64,000 nucleotides of DNA from Synechococcus sp. RSCCF101. Lineage in GTDB: Bacteria > Cyanobacteriota > Cyanobacteriia > PCC-6307 > Cyanobiaceae. Shown one piece after another: positions 53,257 to 62,677 of the stretch (positions are counted from its first letter, which is position 1; every line of letters starts with the position of its first letter). The DNA is taken from the NCBI RefSeq assembly GCF_008807075.1, contig NZ_CP035632.1:372001-436000 (forward strand). The letters run 5' to 3'. The notes beneath the pieces are model-generated. The model was not told the origin of the DNA, did no database searches, and was given only the letters and a program-made list of their open reading frames with translations. A program made the translations under genes and the position numbers.

Positions 53257-55689
53257 TCAGTCCTGCCTGCTAAGGAAGCCGGGAACAGCCTCGGCTTTGA
53301 GGGGTCTACTGAAGAAGTACCCTTGCCCCTGGGCGCAGGATCTCCCTTTCAGATGAGCAAGCTGTTCCGTAGTCTCAACCCCTTCTGCAATAACAAGCAG
53401 GTCCAGAGCAGAACCAAGAGCAATAACGGCATCTGCGATTGCAACATCGTCTCTATCCTCTGGTATGTCTCTCACAAAAGACTGATCGACCTTGATCTTG
53501 TCGACTGGCAGAGTCTTGAGATAAATCAGCGAGGAGTAACCCGTCCCAAAGTCATCAATTGAGATCATTATCCCCAGAGCCCTTAAAGCCTTGAGCTGAG
53601 CTACCGAGGTTTCATCAAGGTGCATCACAAACCTCTCTGTCAACTCAAGCTCCAGCCGGTCTGGCTGGAGTCCGGATTCGTTGAGCGCCTCTCTCACATC
53701 GGAGACAAAGTCGTGATGGTGAAACTGTTGGGCCGCGACATTGACCGCTATACGACCGATGGGAACTCCAGCATCGATCCAGGCCTTTGCCTGAGTGCAT
53801 GCCATCTTAAGAACAAGAACGCCTAGGGGCCTGATCAGTCCAGTCTGCTCAGCCACAGGTATAAAACGCGTAGGAGTGATGATTCCCTTCTTAGGATGCC
53901 TCCAGCGGAGAAGAGCCTCTAGCCCTGTTGTCTTTCCGCTAGACAGGCTGACCTGCGGTTGATACGCCAAGAAGAACTGCCTCTCGGCAATGGCATCTCG
54001 AATTGCGGATTCCAGGAACAGGTGTTCATAGGCCCTCTCTGTGAACGCGGGAGAGTAAAAGAGATAATTGTTTCTACCGTTCTCCTTCGCGTGGTACATC
54101 GCTGCATCGGCGTTGGCCAACAACTCGGATGACGTGTTGCCGTCATCGGGATACAGTGCAACGCCAATGCTTGCAGTAACGTGTGTCTCCAGTCCAGGTA
54201 ATACAAATGGCTTCTCAAAAATGCCTCGGATCATCTGGATAATCTGGGAAACATTCTCTGGCCCCTTTGTTTCGGTCAGCAAGATGACAAACTCATCGCC
54301 GCTGATGCGTGCAACGCAGTCACTTGATCGGACTGAGCTGCCGAGTCGCTTCGAGATCTGCAAAAGCAGCTCATCTCCCGCAGCGTGCCCCAAGGTGTCG
54401 TTAATGTTTTTAAAATGATCTAAGTCTAGAAATGCGACTGCCAGTTGTGTCTGGTTTCGAGCAGCTAGCTGCATGCTAAGGCTCAGCCTCGAGTCAAACA
54501 GCAAACGATTGGGGAGCCCGGTCAGTGGATCATGGTGTGCGAGAAACTCAAGCATCTCCTTGTCGCGCTTAACATTGCTCACGTCGGCACAGATGCCTAT
54601 GTATTCCTCAGTCATGCCTTTGTCGTCGGTGACGGCGTTGATGCTTAGGAGCTGGGGGTAGACTGTGCCATCCTTCCGTCGGTTCCAGATCTCCCCACTC
54701 CAGCTTCCGTGTTCACGGACTGATCTCCAGAGATCCTGATAGAAGGAAGTCGAATGACGACCCGACTTCAGGACTCTTGGATTCTGACCAATGATCTCCT
54801 CTCTCTTGTATCCTGTGATTTGCAGGAACGAGTCGTTGACTTCCCTGATTTCGCCGTCGGGACTCGTAATCAGAATCCCTTCTGATGTTCTGTTGAAGAC
54901 GGTTGACGCACGCCTAAGTCGCTCATGGGACTGCTTTAGCTCAGTTACGTCCTGAGCCACCATATAAAAGAGTTCTTCGGTCTCTGAATACGCAACAGAC
55001 GCGTTGAGGTAGACATAAGAATCACCATCAAGGAGCAGACGGAACTGACAGGGTTGTCCCTCTGGACTCTCCAGCCTGTTCTCGCGTAGTCTGTTGAACT
55101 GCTCTTTGTCCTCATCATGGACAAGGTTGATAAGTGACGCACCTGTTAATCGGCTAGTCCCCTTTGGCTTGTGATGATCTGACCAGGCTTCGTTGGCTCG
55201 CAGTATTTTCCAATTGCCGTCGGCAATGATATTAAGGGACATCTGCTGATTAAAGAAGCCATCCATACGGAGCTGGCTCTGACGCTCAGATGTGACGTCA
55301 ATAATCACACTGTCCCAAATCGTATCGCCATTCTCCTGGCGAGTTGGCGTCCCAGTTCCATTGAGCCATTTTAGCCTGCCTGAAGGGGTCTTGATTCTCC
55401 ACTCGTGCTTCCAAAAGGTGAGTTCACGAGCAGAGGTCTTAATCGATCTGTAGAGCCCGATCACGTCGTCCTGAACGACTAGATCCCATAGAGGGGTTGC
55501 ATCTGAGGACACTTGATCAGCAGGAATCTCCGAAAGATCCTCACAACCTTTATTGGTGTAAGAAACTGAGTCATGACCGCTTGCATAGCGTCGATACTGG
55601 AAGACAGCAGCTGGAATACCGTCAACAATCTCACGGAATCTATTCCGATCTACGCCCTCTGACTTTCCACTCGGTTGGTTCGCGTTCAT
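53257..55689 (-). CDS. PAS-GGDEF-EAL cyclic-di-GMP signalling protein
   Basis: An 810-residue soluble protein. PAS domains lie at about 15-135, 145-260 and 265-385 (the last with the typical NRTSEGILITSPDGEIREVNDSFLQITGYKREEIIGQNPRVLKSG). The GGDEF domain (about 395-550) has FLDLDHFKNINDTLGHAAGD and SGDEF in place of GGDEF (near 462), so cyclase activity is doubtful. The EAL domain (about 565-805) has GLEALLRWRHP, an ELTER motif, SIDDFGTGYSSL and VIAEGVET, all typical of active phosphodiesterases. It probably degrades c-di-GMP. Lower GC than core genes; flanked by IS481 remains on both sides. Confidence 0.92.
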   Translation of the reverse strand: MNANQPSGKSEGVDRNRFREIVDGIPAAVFQYRRYASGHDSVSYTNKGCEDLSEIPADQVSSDATPLWDLVVQDDVIGLYRSIKTSARELTFWKHEWRIKTPSGRLKWLNGTGTPTRQENGDTIWDSVIIDVTSERQSQLRMDGFFNQQMSLNIIADGNWKILRANEAWSDHHKPKGTSRLTGASLINLVHDEDKEQFNRLRENRLESPEGQPCQFRLLLDGDSYVYLNASVAYSETEELFYMVAQDVTELKQSHERLRRASTVFNRTSEGILITSPDGEIREVNDSFLQITGYKREEIIGQNPRVLKSGRHSTSFYQDLWRSVREHGSWSGEIWNRRKDGTVYPQLLSINAVTDDKGMTEEYIGICADVSNVKRDKEMLEFLAHHDPLTGLPNRLLFDSRLSLSMQLAARNQTQLAVAFLDLDHFKNINDTLGHAAGDELLLQISKRLGSSVRSSDCVARISGDEFVILLTETKGPENVSQIIQMIRGIFEKPFVLPGLETHVTASIGVALYPDDGNTSSELLANADAAMYHAKENGRNNYLFYSPAFTERAYEHLFLESAIRDAIAERQFFLAYQPQVSLSSGKTTGLEALLRWRHPKKGIITPTRFIPVAEQTGLIRPLGVLVLKMACTQAKAWIDAGVPIGRIAVNVAAQQFHHHDFVSDVREALNESGLQPDRLELELTERFVMHLDETSVAQLKALRALGIMISIDDFGTGYSSLIYLKTLPVDKIKVDQSFVRDIPEDRDDVAIADAVIALGSALDLLVIAEGVETTEQLAHLKGRSCAQGQGYFFSRPLKAEAVPGFLSRQD

Positions 55690-56040
55690 TCGTGGATGGC
55701 AAGGAGAAACCTTCTATGTCAATGGTGCCCACATGTCGCGGCTCTGGCAATACAGGGCCGAGTTCGGATCACATGCCCTGTTGAGCCGGGCATAGACAGT
55801 GAACGCGTCATCCATATGCCCTGGAGGCTCGACTTTAGGTAGCGACGAGCTGCACAGTAATGGTTCTCATTCTCTGGCTCAAGTTGGCGCTAGGCGTTCT
55901 GTCTCTGTAGGTTCTTCAAAGGCCAATGAGGTGTGATGCCGCTATGGGTGAGGTGCGACCCGCCAACCCAGATCTCACACCTCTAGGCATATCCATCCGA
56001 ATGCCCGCCTGACTCAGCGGGGTCGTCATCGGCTGATCTG
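55690..56040. other. Region without recognised genes
   Basis: About 350 bases between the PAS-GGDEF-EAL gene and IS481 debris. No open frame with a family signature. It should include the promoter of the signalling gene. Confidence 0.4.
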
Positions 56041-56680
56041 CCAGCACCTCGTTCAGGGCCGTTCTCTGCCTGAACTCGCTGCTGACGCTGGGATCAGCCT
56101 GCGCTGCGCCCCACAATTGGCTGGCGCGCTTCCGGTCAGGCGGTCCAGCGGCACTGGAAGATCGGCGGAGTGTTCGGCGCTAACAGCGGTGGCATCTGCG
56201 CCACATCGCCCGACTGCTGGCGGCTCCTCATCCTGGAGGCCAGACCGCTGGTCAAGCGCTATGTGTGGAAGCGAGCGGTCACCCTGATCTACGTCGCGGT
56301 GGACGACGCCACACACCAGGCTTACGTGGAGGTGGAGGCCGACGCGCAGAAGCCCACCGTCATCGGCTTCCTGCCCTGAGCCGTCCCCTGGTTCAGCGGG
56401 CAAGGGTTCGAGTGCCGGCGGTTGAGGACGGATAATGGATAGGCGTACGTCTCCTGGCAGTTCACCGTGTCATGTAGGGCCATCGGGCTCAATCACATCC
56501 GGACCAGGCCGTACACCCCCAGGACCAACGGCAAGACAGAGCGATTCATCCAGATGCTTTGCCGAGAGTGTGCATACGCCATGGCCCTTCAGAACTCGGA
56601 GGAGCGCAACCGTTGGCGGCCTCGCTGCCTGTCGATCTATAACCAGCTGAGGAAGCACGCCGGCTTCGGCTCTGTGCTTG
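56041..56680 (+). pseudogene. Decayed IS481-family transposase
   Basis: A second IS481 copy, in plus orientation and carrying stops. KRAVTLIYVAVDDATHQAYVEV is followed by VIGFLP, a stop, AVPWFSGQGFECRR, LRTDNG, a stop, and HIRTRPYTPRTNGKTERFIQMLCRECAYAM, then SIYNQLRKHAGFG where homology ends. Upstream parts are in shifted frames. It is related to, but not identical with, the copy at 52560. Confidence 0.75.
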
Positions 56681-56792
56681 ATAACGGATTGGAGTTCCTG
56701 AATGATAGATTCGATATGAATGGATCGCTACCTTCTTCTGGTCGCGTGCAACAGCATTGTGACACGTTACGTTCACCCTCCTGCTTTGATTC

Positions 56793-57482
56793 ATGAGCAG
56801 CCACTACCAGGGCAAGTTTAGTTTCATCTTTGACAGGAACAGGCTTCCTTTGCTGAAGCCGATTTTGTTGCCTACAACCGAGAAGGGAGCGTTGGGTCGA
56901 ATTTGGGCAGCAAGTCGCCGACGATCATTCACTCTTGAATATGAGTGGAAGGCTACGATAGCTAATGCCAACTTCGCGTCTCATCTCAATGGAGAGATTA
57001 TTATACCTGTTGAGCATGGTGGCAAGCCATTAGAGTTCGACGGAGCTTCAGTCCCGATGCCTTGGCTCGTTGGAATGCTCAGCTTCGGGGTCTTGCGTCC
57101 CCTTGGTATTCTTCTGACGGCCTCGATCGTTCACGACTACGCTTTCTGCGCAGGTGGGCTTAAGTATTCGTCCGGTGATTCCTTCCGTGTCGTTACTCGA
57201 CAAGAAGCGGATAGGCTCTTCCGGGAGATTGTTACAGACGTGAACGAGATGCCCTTCTGGGGTTTCTTGGCTTGGTGTGCCGTCCGACTAGGGTGGGTAA
57301 TTGGGATCAAGTATGCGGGTAAGCGCTTTACTGAGAGCCCACCTTGGCTCCCACTAGTGGTTCTATTCGCAGTCATCACAGCCCTCACTCTGATTGTCAA
57401 TACTCTCGGCTTGACGACATTCGTCTTATTGACAGTAGCGATCTATGCACTGGCCTACACCGTACGTGCAGCAATCGACTGA
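56793..57482 (+). CDS. DUF1353 membrane protein
   Basis: A 229-residue protein. The DUF1353 domain (about 50-165) has the family pattern EIIIPVEHGGKPLEFDGASVPMPW, LTASIVHDYAF, EADRLFREIVTDVNEMPFWG and AWCAVRLGW, with conserved Asp, His-Asp and Met residues. The C-terminus adds two hydrophobic segments (WLPLVVLFAVITALTLIVNTLG and FVLLTVAIYALAYTV). Family members are often encoded by phages and prophages; an envelope role has been suggested but I know of no proof. It stands alone in the second accessory block. Confidence 0.75.
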   Translation: MSSHYQGKFSFIFDRNRLPLLKPILLPTTEKGALGRIWAASRRRSFTLEYEWKATIANANFASHLNGEIIIPVEHGGKPLEFDGASVPMPWLVGMLSFGVLRPLGILLTASIVHDYAFCAGGLKYSSGDSFRVVTRQEADRLFREIVTDVNEMPFWGFLAWCAVRLGWVIGIKYAGKRFTESPPWLPLVVLFAVITALTLIVNTLGLTTFVLLTVAIYALAYTVRAAID

Positions 57483-57839
57483 GAAAGTCTGGTATCGCTG
57501 TCTAGCAGCCTGTTTGGTGGAAAGCCTGGGTAACGCTGTTTTGGCATGATGTGTGAATCACTCCCTTCCGCTTGGCACTTCTATCATTGCCCACCCGTTC
57601 AACGTTGCAGTCAGCGTTTACAATTCTGATAGCCAGCCGCAGTCTTGCCCAAGGATGTCTAGCAAGCGACATCCACCTCAATGGGCCCAGCAGCGAGACG
57701 GCTACGAGAGGCTCGCCTGCCTGAAACCACTTGGGTCCGGGGAGATTGCTGCTGGTTGTCGCGTCTGAGGAGCATCCTCGCCTCGGTGCCGCCATCCCCC
57801 TCTGTCTGCGAGGATGGAGGTAGACGATGGGGGCCCGTC

Positions 57840-58016
57840 ATGGCTGTCATCTACATGTGGGAGGTCACAGCCAAGAACGGTGAGAGCAGCCGGTTCTTTG
57901 GGAGCGTCGACGTTGCTTCACAGCTTGCAACGCAGTGGGCCGAGAAGCGTGGTGGCCTGGACAAGCTGGTTCGGCTCAGGGCGCTTCCCTTCCAGGTGAC
58001 GTCCGCTCGTGGCTGA
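57840..58016 (+). CDS. Small hypothetical protein (58 aa)
   Basis: A 58-residue ORF (MAVIYMWEVTAKNGESSRFF...) that looks like a small beta-alpha fold with the segment VDVASQLATQWAEKRGGLDKLVRLRALPF. The start at ATG 57840 is preceded by a GGGGGCC stretch rather than a clear ribosome site. No family recognised, but the composition is protein-like. Confidence 0.45.
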   Translation: MAVIYMWEVTAKNGESSRFFGSVDVASQLATQWAEKRGGLDKLVRLRALPFQVTSARG

Positions 58017-58592
58017 CAGGGCTCCGCACACCTTCACTCAACGCGGGAATCCCGACAGCGGTGTGTCAGATGCCACTGCGCCCTTGCCTCGTCTCCCCCG
58101 TTGAGAAGCGCCCACCTGCTCAAGCTCGCCAGTCTGTTCAAGCCGTCTTCGGCCACCTCTAACTCATTCGTCTCATGGGTAGTTGTGCCAGTGGCACGGT
58201 TCCGCGAGACTCGCTAGACCGGGACTGAAGGGAAGCCCGCCGCCCTGCACTCGACCGGGCTTCCTGAAGGAGGGGCAGCCCGCGAGAGACAAACGCCCCT
58301 CCCCCCTCTCTTTCCTGGTAATGGCCCAGCCGCTTTGGTGCTGGGACGGGGGACCAATGACACCTAGCCAGCCGTGCGCGGTCCCTCGACAGGAGCATCG
58401 TCGTGATGAGAGGCGCGCAAGGGAGCTACGCCAGCGCGTCAGTTCATCCACGAGCAGGCGCAACGCTGCGGGATCTTCTCAACTCAACTGGACGGATGGC
58501 CCAATGCCTCGGCCGTATCTCTCGAGGGAGTGCGCGGCACCTTCCGCACCTGGTAACGGGAGTTCCTCAATCCCGACGACCTGGCCCATGAC
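58017..58592. other. Region without recognised genes upstream of the IS3 element
   Basis: About 575 bases. The long open frame through this stretch is a chance extension of the transposase frame. I see no protein signature. Confidence 0.4.
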
Positions 58593-58666
58593 TGACGTGG
58601 ACCCCGAAAACCGGTCCAGGGTGAATGAGAGTCCTCAACCGGCCAGACAGGGCCGGGGACTTCACC

Positions 58667-58945
58667 ATGAAACGAATCCGTCACACTCCAGAGCAGATCA
58701 TCCGCAAGCTCAAAACCGCCGAGCAGCTGATCGCCCAGGGCAAGACCGTCACCGAGGTCTGCCGCGTGATCGAGGTGACGCAGCCGACCTATCACCGCTG
58801 GCGTCAGCAGTACGGCGGCATGCAGGCCGAGGAGGCCAAGCGGCTGACTCAGCTGGAGAAGGAGAACGCTCGGCTCAAAAAGCTGCTGGCAGAGGCGGAA
58901 CTGGAAAAGGCGATGCTCAAAGATCTTGCCGAGGGAAACTTCTGA
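58667..58945 (+). CDS. IS3-family transposase OrfA
   Basis: A 92-residue protein with the helix-turn-helix that binds the IS ends (MKRIRHTPEQIIRKLKTAEQ, VTEVCRVIEVTQPTYHRWRQQYGG) and a leucine-zipper-like C-terminus (RLTQLEKENARLKKLLAEAEL). ATG 58667 chosen because it follows the usual OrfA beginning. A canonical slippery heptamer G-GGA-AAC (58933-58939) lies just before the stop and allows a -1 shift into orfB to form the OrfAB transposase. Confidence 0.93.
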   Translation: MKRIRHTPEQIIRKLKTAEQLIAQGKTVTEVCRVIEVTQPTYHRWRQQYGGMQAEEAKRLTQLEKENARLKKLLAEAELEKAMLKDLAEGNF

Positions 58946-59778
58946 GCCCGGAACGCCGGCGCAGGGCGGTGGTCGTCCTGCAGCAGCGTTACCGGGCATC
59001 GGAGCGGTTCACCTGCCGGGTTGTGGGTCAGAACCGCAGCACCCAACGCCATGGCGGCAGGGCCCCTGGGGTCGAGGAGACCAAGCTGCGGCACCGGCTG
59101 AGGGAGATCGCCGCTGAGCACATCCGCTGGGGCCGGCGGATGGCCCACCGCGTGCTGCGGCGCGAGGGCTGGAGCGTGAATCACAAGCGGGTGCAACGGA
59201 TCTGGCGGGAGGAGGGTTTGCAGCGGCCCACCCCCAGAAAGCAGAAGCGGGCACGGCCAGCGGACGGCTCAGTGCGGCGCCACAGGGCCGAGCATCCCCA
59301 CCAGGTGTGGGCCATGGACTTCCAGTTCGATGCCACGGCCGATGGCCGGCGGCTCAAGTTTCTGAACGTGATCGATGAGCACAGCCGCCTCTGCCTGGCC
59401 ATCCGGGTGGGCAGGCGCTGCAAGGCCAGGGACGTGGTGGCCGTGCTGGAGGAACTCACCAGCCTCTACCCGGCACCGGCGTTCATCCGGTGCGACAACG
59501 GCCCTGAATTCATCGCCCACGCCTTACGGCGTTGGTGCAGGACCAGCGGCACGACAACGGCCACGATCGAGCCAGGTTCCCCGTGGCAGAACGGCTTTGC
59601 CGAGTCGTTCAACGGGAGATTCAGGGATGAGTTCCTCAACACCGAGCTGTTCACCACAGCCCCAGAAGCTCAGATCCTGGCCGACCGCTGGCGCTGGGAG
59701 TACAACTCCCTCAGGCCGCATTCGGCCCTCCAGGGGCGTACGCCCCTGGAGGCAGCTCAACAAGGAGCTGCTGCATGA
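58933..59778 (+). CDS. IS3-family transposase OrfB (produced by -1 frameshift)
   Basis: The catalytic part of the transposase, read as GKLLSPERRRRAVVVLQ from the -1 frame at the slippery site. The HTH_21 region (LREIAAEHIRWGRRMAHRVLRREGWSVNHKRVQRIWREEGL) is followed by the DDE core: Asp in QVWAMDFQFDAT, Asp in FIRCDNGPEFIA, and Glu in GFAESFNGRFRDEFLN with the Lys/Arg after it. No internal stop. Length about 280 residues fits IS3-family OrfB. Confidence 0.93.
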   Translation, partial: GKLLSPERRRRAVVVLQQRYRASERFTCRVVGQNRSTQRHGGRAPGVEETKLRHRLREIAAEHIRWGRRMAHRVLRREGWSVNHKRVQRIWREEGLQRPTPRKQKRARPADGSVRRHRAEHPHQVWAMDFQFDATADGRRLKFLNVIDEHSRLCLAIRVGRRCKARDVVAVLEELTSLYPAPAFIRCDNGPEFIAHALRRWCRTSGTTTATIEPGSPWQNGFAESFNGRFRDEFLNTELFTTAPEAQILADRWRWEYNSLRPHSALQGRTPLEAAQQGAAA

Positions 59779-59829
59779 CCATGACCAACCACTCTCATAA
59801 GGCCTGGACCGATGAAGGGGGTCACGTCA

Positions 59830-60292
59830 TGACCATCACGCTGCCGGACCGCGGATCGCCACCCTCCCCGTCCTGCAGCACGGTTCAACTTCCATCAGGG
59901 CGCCTGCTCCGACACCACCCGCTGTTCAACCAACCGATGTGGCCTACACCGCCTCGGCAGCTCAAGGCTTCTTCCCTTTGACCATTTCCACCCTGTCGTC
60001 GCTGGAGGGCCATGCTGTCAGTAGCCGGAACGTTGGCACCGAGCGCACCGGACGGAGGTCGCTCGCCGGCAGACGCAGGGATTCAGTCCATCACGCTTGT
60101 GGTGCAGGTGGGCTCAGGGAAGCTCTCATTGCCCATGCACTGCCATCACGACAGCAGGAGGACAGCAGCACCATTGGGCGGCTTGGGCCTTGCTGGTGAA
60201 CTCTTGAGTGTCCTGGAGGGGGATGCTCTTGCTATAGATGCAATATGCCCCAGGATCTCTGACCAGGCGAGAATCGGATGAAGGTGTGATCG
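59830..60292. other. Region without recognised genes between IS3 and the toxin gene
   Basis: About 460 bases. I looked for an antitoxin ORF directly upstream of the MazF-like gene and found none with a plausible DNA-binding start. Only ATG AAG GTG TGA precedes the toxin start. Confidence 0.45.
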
Positions 60293-60697
60293 GTGAAGGT
60301 AATACCAAACGCTGGGCAGATTGTTGTCTGCGACTTTGGCGGCTACCGGGAGCCCGAAATCATCAAGCATCGACCCGTTGTCGTTATTTCTCCAAGACCA
60401 AGAAAGGTTACTGCGTGGCTATGCACCGTTATTCCATTTAGTACAACCTGGCGCCCCGCAGGACCGACCAATCACCTGGTTGTGCTGAGCAGCCCGCTCC
60501 CTCACCCCAAGTATCCAGCAACAAGGATGTGGGCGTTATGTGACCTTCCAGCGACTGTAAGCGTTCAGGACCGCCTGACCAATTTCAGCAAGAGGACCAC
60601 ACCTGGCGGTCGAAGGGTCTTTCAGGATGTCTTCGTCTCCAAAGATGATCTGAATATCATCAGGGCGAAGGTCAAGGCCGTCCTCGGCATCTCATAG
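60293..60697 (+). CDS. PemK/MazF-family toxin
   Basis: A 134-residue mRNA-interferase-like protein. Family features: NAGQIVVCDFGGYREPEIIKHRPVVVISPRP at the N-terminus, TAWLCTVIPFSTTWRPAGPTNHLVVL, WALCDLPATVSVQDRLTNF. The conserved Arg-Pro-Val-Val-Ile strand and the second-strand Cys-Thr-Val-x-Pro are present. It starts at GTG 60293 with AAGGTG about 9 bases upstream. No antitoxin partner is visible, so it may be an orphan, or inactive. Possibly a stabilisation remnant of an element. Confidence 0.85.
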   Translation: MKVIPNAGQIVVCDFGGYREPEIIKHRPVVVISPRPRKVTAWLCTVIPFSTTWRPAGPTNHLVVLSSPLPHPKYPATRMWALCDLPATVSVQDRLTNFSKRTTPGGRRVFQDVFVSKDDLNIIRAKVKAVLGIS

Positions 60698-60822
60698 CCC
60701 CCTCGGGAAGCGTGCCGTACTATTGAGGTGTACCCGCACTGGCATGCCATCGGGAAAAGTCCTCGCACGCGAGGCCGCTCCGGGCCTGCTAACCAGCTGC
60801 CCGAGGCGACAGACCACAAGAG

Positions 60823-60852
60823 CCCTGGCTAACCGGCCGGGGTTTCTTTGTT
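60823..60852 (+). terminator. Likely terminator after the toxin gene
   Basis: The stem CCCTGGC/GCCGGGG (with one G-T pair) around TAACCG is followed by TTTCTTTG. Fits a rho-independent terminator on the plus strand, about 130 bases after the toxin stop. Confidence 0.5.
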
Positions 60853-61285
60853 TGCCTACGCTGCTGAGACGCCGCGCGAGCCGACAACTGGACGAGCGCT
60901 TCGAGGCGACTGATTTTCCTTCGTGAAGCTGGAGCCGCTGCTTGTTCGCCGTAGGCAAAGCGATCGCTGAACTTACTCCTGTCGATTCTCTCCAGAGCCC
61001 TTGGGGTACTGAACGGCGTTGTGATGTGCTGGAGAATCGATCCCACCGCTTTCATGCGGAGAGACGCATGGGTGCATGGCGGGTGTTGGCGGGACTCCGG
61101 CAAGAAGTATGGAAACCCTTAATGCGTGGAGTGTGTGCCCAGGCTTAGACCAGGAATGTGATGAGTCCCTGACAAGGGCGCCCGTTTGCTCAGATGCCGT
61201 GTGAGTCATGTCATTCCTCGCCCAGATCATTGCGGCTCGCTACGGGCTGCGCCGCCAGGGCCGGCCCATCCGGCATGCCCTAGGA
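60853..61285. other. Region without recognised genes
   Basis: About 430 bases before the IS5 element with no convincing gene on either strand. Confidence 0.4.
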
Positions 61286-62674
61286 GGCCGCTGAAAAACC
61301 CTGTCAGCTGCGGGAGAATGAGCCAACGGCACCAGGCGAATGCGCGGACAGCAGGAGCGGACCGGTCCCCTGTTCTCCTATGTCTCCACCGAGGATCGGA
61401 TTCCCAAGGCCCATCCCCTGAGGCAGGTGCGGCGTCTTGCGGATCACGCCCTTGACCGACTGAATCCCACCTTCTGCAGGCTCTATCCCGAGGGTGGTCG
61501 TCCCTCCATCCCACCGGAACAGCTGCTGCTGGCCCTGTTGTTGCAGGCGATCTATGGCATCCGCTCGGAGCGGATGCTGATCGAGCAGCTGGACTACAAC
61601 CTGCTGTTCCGCTGGTTCGTCGGCCTCAACCCCGACGATCCCGTCTGGCATCCGACCACCTATGGCCTCCGGCCGACTTCGTCTACACCAAGAACCGGGA
61701 TCGGTTGCTCAATGAGGACCTCATGGCCCGGTTCCTTGAGCTGCTGCTGGCCTCGCCCGAGGTCAAGCCGCTGCTGAGTTCCGAGCACTTCTCGGTCGAT
61801 GGCACCCTGCTGCGGGCCTGGGCATCCCACAGCTCTCTCGAGCGTCTGGACGGAGTGGATGACGGTGACGGTCCACCACCGCCCAGTGGTGGCCATGGAT
61901 TTGGTGGGGCTCCCGCGAAAGGCCGCAAACGGACCAGAGGTGATTTCAGGGGGCTGCTGCTCTCCAACCGGACCCATCGATCCGGCAGTGACGCCGATGC
62001 GCGGCTGTTCCGCAAATCCAGCGGCACTGGAGCGTTTCTCAGCTATCTGGGTCATTGCCTGATGGAGAACCGCCATGGCCTGGTGGTCGCCAGTGAAGTG
62101 ACCCGGGCGGATGGCCATGGGGAACGAACCGCTGCGCTGCGGATGGCAAAGGCTCTGCCGGGTACTCACCAGAAGACTCTCGCCGCGGACAAGGGCTACG
62201 ACACCAGGGATTTCGTGGCAGGTGTTCGCTTTGCCGGCGTCACGCCGCATGTCGCCCAGAACAGCGGCCCGCGTCGCCGCTCCGCCATTGATGGCCGTAC
62301 CGTCCGCCATGCGGGCTACGGCCAATCGATCAAGGCCAGGAAGCGGATCGAGCAGGTGTTTGGTTGGATCAAACAGGCTGCGGGGCTGCGGCAGCTCAAG
62401 GCCAGAGGGCGATCCAGGGTCGGGGCAGTATTCCGGCTGCATGTGGCGGCCTACAACCTGATCCGACTGGCCAACCTGCTCAGCTCACGGGAGGCCATGG
62501 CATGAAACGCAGGCAACCGGGTGGTCCGATGCAAATAAGAGCCTTCTCCGACATAGTGCCGGCTGGCGGCTGCATCAAAGCCGTCACTCCGGCGACTCGG
62601 GAATCGCTGCCAGAAGCACCGAGGTGGGAAACAGCAGGACCAGCTCCTGTCTCGGCTGCAATTTCAGCAGCCTC
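61286..62674 (+). mobile_element. IS5-family insertion sequence
   Basis: About 1.39 kb. The ends are short inverted repeats, GAGGCCGCTGAAA on the left and its near-complement TTTCAGCAGCCTC on the right, flanked by CTAG on both sides (61282-61285 and 62675-62678), the 4-bp target duplication common in this family. It carries one transposase gene with a frame change. Confidence 0.8.
61340..62505 (+). pseudogene. IS5-family transposase, frame change near 61660
   Basis: The N-terminal frame (from 61340) has the DUF772 part: HPLRQVRRLADHALDRLNPTF, RPSIPPEQLLLALLLQAIYGIRSERMLIEQLDYNLLFRWFVGL, DDPVWHPTT. At about 61660-61680 the reading moves by -1 to VYTKNRDRLLNEDLMARFLEL; the second frame holds the DDE core: Asp in FSVDGTLLRAWASHSS, Asp in TLAADKGYDTRDFV, Glu in KRIEQVFGWIKQ, and ends at 62505. 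The usual sequence at the joint is TTFTKNRDRLL; here about 20 extra bases containing GGCCTCCGGCC seem to be inserted, so it is probably a mutation and not programmed frameshifting. Confidence 0.82.
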
Positions 62675-62677
62675 CTA

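Larger units (their letters stand above)
58593..59829 (+). mobile_element. Complete IS3-family insertion sequence
   Basis: A 1237-bp element with imperfect terminal inverted repeats: left end TGACGTGGACCCCGAAAACC and right end reading TGACGTGACCCCCTTCATCG in reverse complement; both continue with GGTCCAGG and TATGAGAGT/GAATGAGAGT. It is flanked by a 4-bp direct repeat TGAC (58589-58592 and 59830-59833). OrfA and orfB are intact, so it is probably a recent, active insertion. Confidence 0.92.

Noticed and set aside
58183-58920. Upstream extension of the IS3 orfB frame
   Set aside because: It crosses the left inverted repeat of the IS and flanking DNA; the conserved protein begins at the slippery site.
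61340-62505. Programmed frameshift in the IS5-family transposase
   Set aside because: No slippery heptamer at the joint, and the sequence there looks like an insertion of about 20 bases relative to the usual motif.
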